The notes beneath the pieces are model-generated. The model was given only the letters and a program-made list of their open reading frames with translations, was not told where the DNA came from and searched no databases. Made by a program: the position numbers and the translations under genes. Below are positions 5,584-8,633 of a DNA stretch of 8,633 nucleotides, piece after piece. The DNA is from Cupriavidus sp. (GTDB taxonomy: Bacteria; Pseudomonadota; Gammaproteobacteria; Burkholderiales; Burkholderiaceae), in the NCBI GenBank assembly GCA_013362725.1, contig JABFVP010000663.1:1-8633 (forward strand). Reading direction: 5' to 3'. Position 1 is the first letter of the stretch. The number at the start of each line of letters is the position of its first letter.

Positions 5584-7757
5584 TGAAAGCCTCCAGACTG
5601 CCGCAACGCCTTCGCCCTGTCACCGGCGCAGCCCGTTCGCCCCTCTTTCCCATCAACTCCGGCAGGGCCGCCCTGGTGGCGCTCGCGTTCGCCGCCTTGG
5701 CTGGATGCGGCGGAGATGCAGATGCGCCTGCGCCGGTCAGCGCAAAGAACTACAGCGTGGGCGGATCCGTTTCGGGCCTCAAGGGCAGCGGCCTGGTGCT
5801 TCGGAACGGATCGGATGCCCTGCAGGTGCCCGCGGACGGCGCGTTTGCATTCGCCGCGCCTGTTGCGCCGGGCTCCGGCTATGCGGTAACCGTGGCGTCG
5901 CAGCCTGCGGAGCCGTCGCAACTGTGCAGCGTCAATGCCGGCACGGGGACGGTCGCCCATGAGGACGTGCGCAGTGTGGAGGTGGTGTGCAGCACGCAGA
6001 GTTTTGCAGTTGGCGGAACCGTCGCCGGCCTGATCGGCGCGGGACTGGTGCTGCAGAACAACGCGGGCGACGACCTTGGTGTTTCGCCGGCGTCGGCCCG
6101 CTTCACCTTCCCCATGCCGGTTGCAAGCGCGGCGCACTATGCCGTCACTGTCAAGACGCAGCCGGCCGGCCAGACATGCACGGTCAACGACGGCACCGGG
6201 AAAATGGGCAGCCTCGCCATCGGCAATGTCAAGGTCGTGTGCGCGGACATGACCTACGCCGTGGGCGGAACCGTTCGCGGCCTCATCGGCGGCAAGGTCA
6301 TGCTGCGCAACAACGCAGGTCCTGCGCTTGCGGTTGGCAACGGGCAGTTCATGTTCCCGGACGGCGTGGCGGGCGGCGCCGCCTATGCGGTCACCGTCTC
6401 CGGCCTCGACCTGGATGCGGGCGCGCCCCAGCAGACTTGCAGCGTCAACGACGGCGCAGGTGTCGTCGGCGCGAGTGCCGTCGCCAACGTCGACGTCGTC
6501 TGCTCGGTGGAGTCCTTCAAGGTGAAGGGCAGCGTGTCCGGACTGGTGGCCGCGGGGCTGGTGCTTCAGAACAATGCCGGCGACGACCTGGCCGTGTCTG
6601 CCGACGGTGCGTTCGAGTTCGCGGCACCTGTGGCAAGCGCCAGTTCGTACGCCGTGACGATCAAGAGCCAGCCCCGGCTTCCGACGCAGATATGCACGGT
6701 CGGCAACGGCACTGGCGTTGTCGCCGCAGCAGACATTGCCGACGTGACGGTGACCTGCATCCGGGACAGCGCGACCATCGCATTGATTGGCGTGGGGGGC
6801 GCGCAGCCCGCCGTCGAGCCACGGATGATCGGCGCCAACGGAACGGTGGGCGCCGCGGCGGCGCCAGGCGGCGCAACCCCCGGCGTGCCGGCCGCCATCG
6901 ACGCGAGCTCGAAGACGCGTACCGTCAACGTCGCCGTCGGGTCCTCGATCCAGCAGTTCGCCGTCGCAACGCCCGCCAGCGCCGGGCTCAACCTGATGAA
7001 CACGCTGACGACCGTGAGCGGGCAGGTCGTGGCACTCAGGAGCGATCCCAACGGCAGGGCCCTGCTGGCCGCAACGGACACGGGTGCCGTGGAAACGTAC
7101 TTGCTGGACCCGGAGAGCGGCCTGTCGACGACGCCCCTGCCGGCCCATTCAGCGGCGCTTGCGCCTGTCTCCACGATCACGTTCGAACCAACCGGCCGCT
7201 TCGTCTACTTCACGCACAGCTCGGCGGCGTATGTGTCTCAATACGAGCTCATGGCGGACGGCCGTTTGCGGTCGATCGGCGTGGCCCCGATAGACACGCC
7301 GGCGTTCGCCGCGGCCATGCACCCGGACGGGCTCTTCTACTACGCCACGAATCTTGGTACGAATCGCATCTTCCTGTACGTACCGGATGCAGTCTCGGGT
7401 GGCCTGCGGCCCAATGCAAACTATGGCTACCAGAAGGCGGGGCATATGGCAGTGAGCGCAGATGGCAAGTTTCTCTACGTGGGCAAGCTGAATATTCCCG
7501 GCGCCCCTGCCATCACGCGGTACGCCATCACAGCATTTGGCGGTATCTCGTCGATCGGCGCCACCACGATCACGCTCCAGGGCGCCTCCGTTGCCAATCC
7601 CAGGTTCGAGGTGGACCCTTCGAACCTCCATCTCTACGCCCTGACGGGCGACCGGCTGGAGACGTACTCGATCCAGCAAGCCACCGGCGACCTCGCTTTC
7701 GTGTCCTCCACGCCCGTGGGCAACCCGGCGACCTTCGCGCTGAGCAACGCGCGCTAG
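5583..7757 (+). CDS. Lipoprotein with four Cys-pair repeats and a C-terminal beta-propeller
   Basis: A 724-residue surface or periplasmic lipoprotein of unknown function. Signal: a long n-region, hydrophobic ALVALAFAALAGC and lipidated Cys42, with Gly at +2 favouring the outer membrane. Four repeats follow at 57-136, 141-220, 225-307 and 312-392, joined by exactly four residues. Each has the pattern aromatic-x-V-x-G-x-V-x-G-L, then LVLQNNAGDDL-like, an F-x-F strand, YAVTV, and C-[ST]-V ending in a Cys 21 positions later, so one disulfide per repeat is likely. The C-terminal part (about 395-724) has propeller blades with DPNGRALLAATD, FEPTGRFVYFT, MHPDGLFYYATN, VSADGKFLYVGK and VDPSNLHLYALT, resembling the lactonase/YVTN class. 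Enzyme activity is not shown; binding or adhesion is as likely. No other start is plausible. It converges on the reductase gene. Confidence 0.9.
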   Translation: MKASRLPQRLRPVTGAARSPLFPINSGRAALVALAFAALAGCGGDADAPAPVSAKNYSVGGSVSGLKGSGLVLRNGSDALQVPADGAFAFAAPVAPGSGYAVTVASQPAEPSQLCSVNAGTGTVAHEDVRSVEVVCSTQSFAVGGTVAGLIGAGLVLQNNAGDDLGVSPASARFTFPMPVASAAHYAVTVKTQPAGQTCTVNDGTGKMGSLAIGNVKVVCADMTYAVGGTVRGLIGGKVMLRNNAGPALAVGNGQFMFPDGVAGGAAYAVTVSGLDLDAGAPQQTCSVNDGAGVVGASAVANVDVVCSVESFKVKGSVSGLVAAGLVLQNNAGDDLAVSADGAFEFAAPVASASSYAVTIKSQPRLPTQICTVGNGTGVVAAADIADVTVTCIRDSATIALIGVGGAQPAVEPRMIGANGTVGAAAAPGGATPGVPAAIDASSKTRTVNVAVGSSIQQFAVATPASAGLNLMNTLTTVSGQVVALRSDPNGRALLAATDTGAVETYLLDPESGLSTTPLPAHSAALAPVSTITFEPTGRFVYFTHSSAAYVSQYELMADGRLRSIGVAPIDTPAFAAAMHPDGLFYYATNLGTNRIFLYVPDAVSGGLRPNANYGYQKAGHMAVSADGKFLYVGKLNIPGAPAITRYAITAFGGISSIGATTITLQGASVANPRFEVDPSNLHLYALTGDRLETYSIQQATGDLAFVSSTPVGNPATFALSNAR
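5751..6758 (+). repeat. Four tandem protein repeats of 80-83 residues with paired Cys
   Basis: Units at 5751-5990, 6003-6242, 6255-6503 and 6516-6758, each separated by 12 bp coding four residues. Cys pairs fall at residues 115/136, 199/220, 286/307 and 371/392, always 21 apart. Units 2 and 4 share GLVLQNNAGDDL; unit 3 diverges most and has a three-residue insertion before its first Cys. The DNA of units 2 and 4 has drifted at synonymous sites, so the duplication is old and selection acts on the protein. Confidence 0.88.
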
Positions 7758-7766
7758 GCGCGCACG

Positions 7767-7781
7767 CGGCCGGGACGGCCG
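7767..7781. terminator. Weak hairpin in the convergent gap
   Basis: CGGCC-N5-GGCCG forms a 5-bp GC stem 10 bp after the lipoprotein stop, in the 78-bp gap before the converging reductase stop. No T-run follows on either strand. It is the only terminator-like structure in the gap and is weak. Confidence 0.25.
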
Positions 7782-7835
7782 AGCCGGCGTCGCAGGCAGC
7801 AAAGTGTTGGACTTGGGAGCCGAGGCAAACAGGTG

Positions 7836-8633
7836 TCAGAGCTTGCCGATCGGCACCTGCGTGTCTGCCAGCCTGGCGGGGTCAATGCTCGTGCCGCGCT
7901 CGATCAGCCGCCGTGCAAACCGAAGGTCCTTGGCCGCGTTGGGCCCCAGGGCGGCGGCCACCCGGTCGCCTTCGAGAAAGAACATCACGAAGCTTGCGGC
8001 CGACGGATCGCCGCGCAGCACGCGGACGTGACCCGCGGCGGGCATGCCGAAGATCTGCAGGTTCATCTCGTACTGGTCCGACCAGAACCAGGGCAGCGGC
8101 TGATGGTCCACAGCCATGCCAAGCGCAGATCGCGCGGCAGCAATGCCTTGCTCCTGCGCGTTCTGCCACGACTCCAGACGCATCCTGCGCCCGGCCCACC
8201 GGCAATGCCATGAGGCCACGTCGCCCGCAGCAAGGATGTCCGGGTCGCTGCTGCGGCATTGCGCATCGACGACGACGCCGCCGTCGCATTCAAGGCCGGC
8301 CGCGCGCGCCAGTTCGTCGTTGGGCACCATTCCAACGCCCACCAGCGCGGCGGAGCATTCGATCCGGACGCCGTTGCCGAGCATGGCGCTCAAGCCTTGC
8401 GGCGATTCGTCGAATGCCTCGATGCCGGTGCCAAGCAGCACTTCAACGCCATGGGAAGTGTGCAACTGCAGCAGGTAGTCTGATATCTCGGGGGGAACGG
8501 TGCGTTCGCACAGGCGAGCCGCGGCCTCCACCACCGTCACGTCCATTCCCTTCTTGCGGGCGGTGGCTGCCACCTCCAGGCCGATCCAGCCGCCGCCCAC
8601 CACCAGCAGCCGCTTGCCTGGCTTCAGCGCCGC
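7836..8633 (-). CDS. FAD/NAD-dependent ferredoxin reductase-type oxidoreductase, 5' end cut by window edge
   Basis: C-terminal 265 residues of a flavoprotein that moves electrons from NADH through FAD to a ferredoxin or rubredoxin, as in ring-hydroxylating dioxygenase or P450 systems. The frame is open through base 8633, so about 140-150 N-terminal residues including the first FAD motif are outside; full-length members are about 400. Seen: NAD-binding GGGWIG (13-18 of the visible part) with Glu36 ending the second strand, which favours NADH over NADPH; the GVGMVPNDELARAAGL block (99-114); second FAD motif DILAAGDVA (132-140); RLESWQNAQEQG; and PWFWSDQYEMNLQIFG, the C-terminal reductase-domain signature. 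A GTG at 8603 is internal, because the homology continues upstream of it. The electron acceptor partner is not in the window. It converges on the lipoprotein gene. Confidence 0.92.
   Translation of the reverse strand, partial: AALKPGKRLLVVGGGWIGLEVAATARKKGMDVTVVEAAARLCERTVPPEISDYLLQLHTSHGVEVLLGTGIEAFDESPQGLSAMLGNGVRIECSAALVGVGMVPNDELARAAGLECDGGVVVDAQCRSSDPDILAAGDVASWHCRWAGRRMRLESWQNAQEQGIAAARSALGMAVDHQPLPWFWSDQYEMNLQIFGMPAAGHVRVLRGDPSAASFVMFFLEGDRVAAALGPNAAKDLRFARRLIERGTSIDPARLADTQVPIGKL

Noticed and set aside
5751..6758. Tandem DNA repeat or CRISPR-like array
   Set aside because: Periodicity is about 250 bp and held at the protein level with synonymous drift; there are no short identical repeats with spacers.
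5247..7148. Long minus-strand open frame continuous with the AraC gene, antisense to the repeat lipoprotein
   Set aside because: Its sequence is Arg/His/Ala-rich with no recognisable domain, as expected for the reverse strand of a GC-rich gene. The AraC protein clearly begins at 5246.
7149..7802. 217-codon minus-strand open frame opposite the propeller domain
   Set aside because: No domain, Arg/Val-rich composition; the plus-strand propeller blades account for this DNA.
8601..8603. GTG as the start of the reductase
   Set aside because: The codons before it continue the strand leading into the NAD-binding motif (KPGKRLLVVGGG), and the first FAD domain must lie upstream, so the gene is cut by the window edge.

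Overview
The window is GC-rich with strong third-position G/C bias. Its gene types (exported lipoproteins with a Cys-Gly-rich linker, TonB-dependent siderophore receptor, AraC regulator, ferredoxin-reductase-like flavoprotein) look like a betaproteobacterium, most likely Burkholderiales/Comamonadaceae such as Variovorax. That assignment is inferred from style and is not tested here. I see no tRNA, rRNA, CRISPR array, insertion sequence or phage gene.

Left block (1-5246, all minus strand, read right to left). An AraC-family regulator (5246-4452) is followed after 92 bp by an outer-membrane-type lipoprotein of the penicillin-acylase/Ntn-hydrolase family (4359-1867). This enzyme keeps the catalytic signature of acyl-homoserine-lactone/aculeacin/PvdQ-type acylases. 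A GC-rich nested hairpin lies just after its stop. Then comes a TonB-dependent siderophore receptor (from 1707 running off the left edge) with a good Fur-box candidate 29 bp upstream of its start. The three genes are co-directional, but the receptor appears to have its own iron-controlled promoter.

Middle block (5247-5582, 336 bp, non-coding). This divergent intergenic region is unusually rich in inverted repeats. It holds a textbook intrinsic terminator (UUCG tetraloop plus T-run) that points rightward although no protein gene precedes it on that strand. Together with a 10-bp stem carrying a pyrimidine-rich, CCUCC-containing loop just upstream, it suggests an unannotated small RNA.

Right block (5583-8633). 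A 724-residue lipoprotein carries four tandem repeats of about 80 residues, each with two Cys exactly 21 positions apart, followed by a beta-propeller of the lactonase/YVTN type. Its start has no Shine-Dalgarno sequence and sits about 10 bp after a plausible -10, so the mRNA may be leaderless. Converging on it from the right is the C-terminal two-thirds of an NADH-dependent ferredoxin-reductase-type flavoprotein (8633-7836), cut by the right edge.

How they may work together: regulator, acylase and receptor could form a small module for processing or taking up an N-acylated compound, either an AHL signal or a lipidated siderophore. This is inference. The right-hand genes show no clear functional tie to that module.
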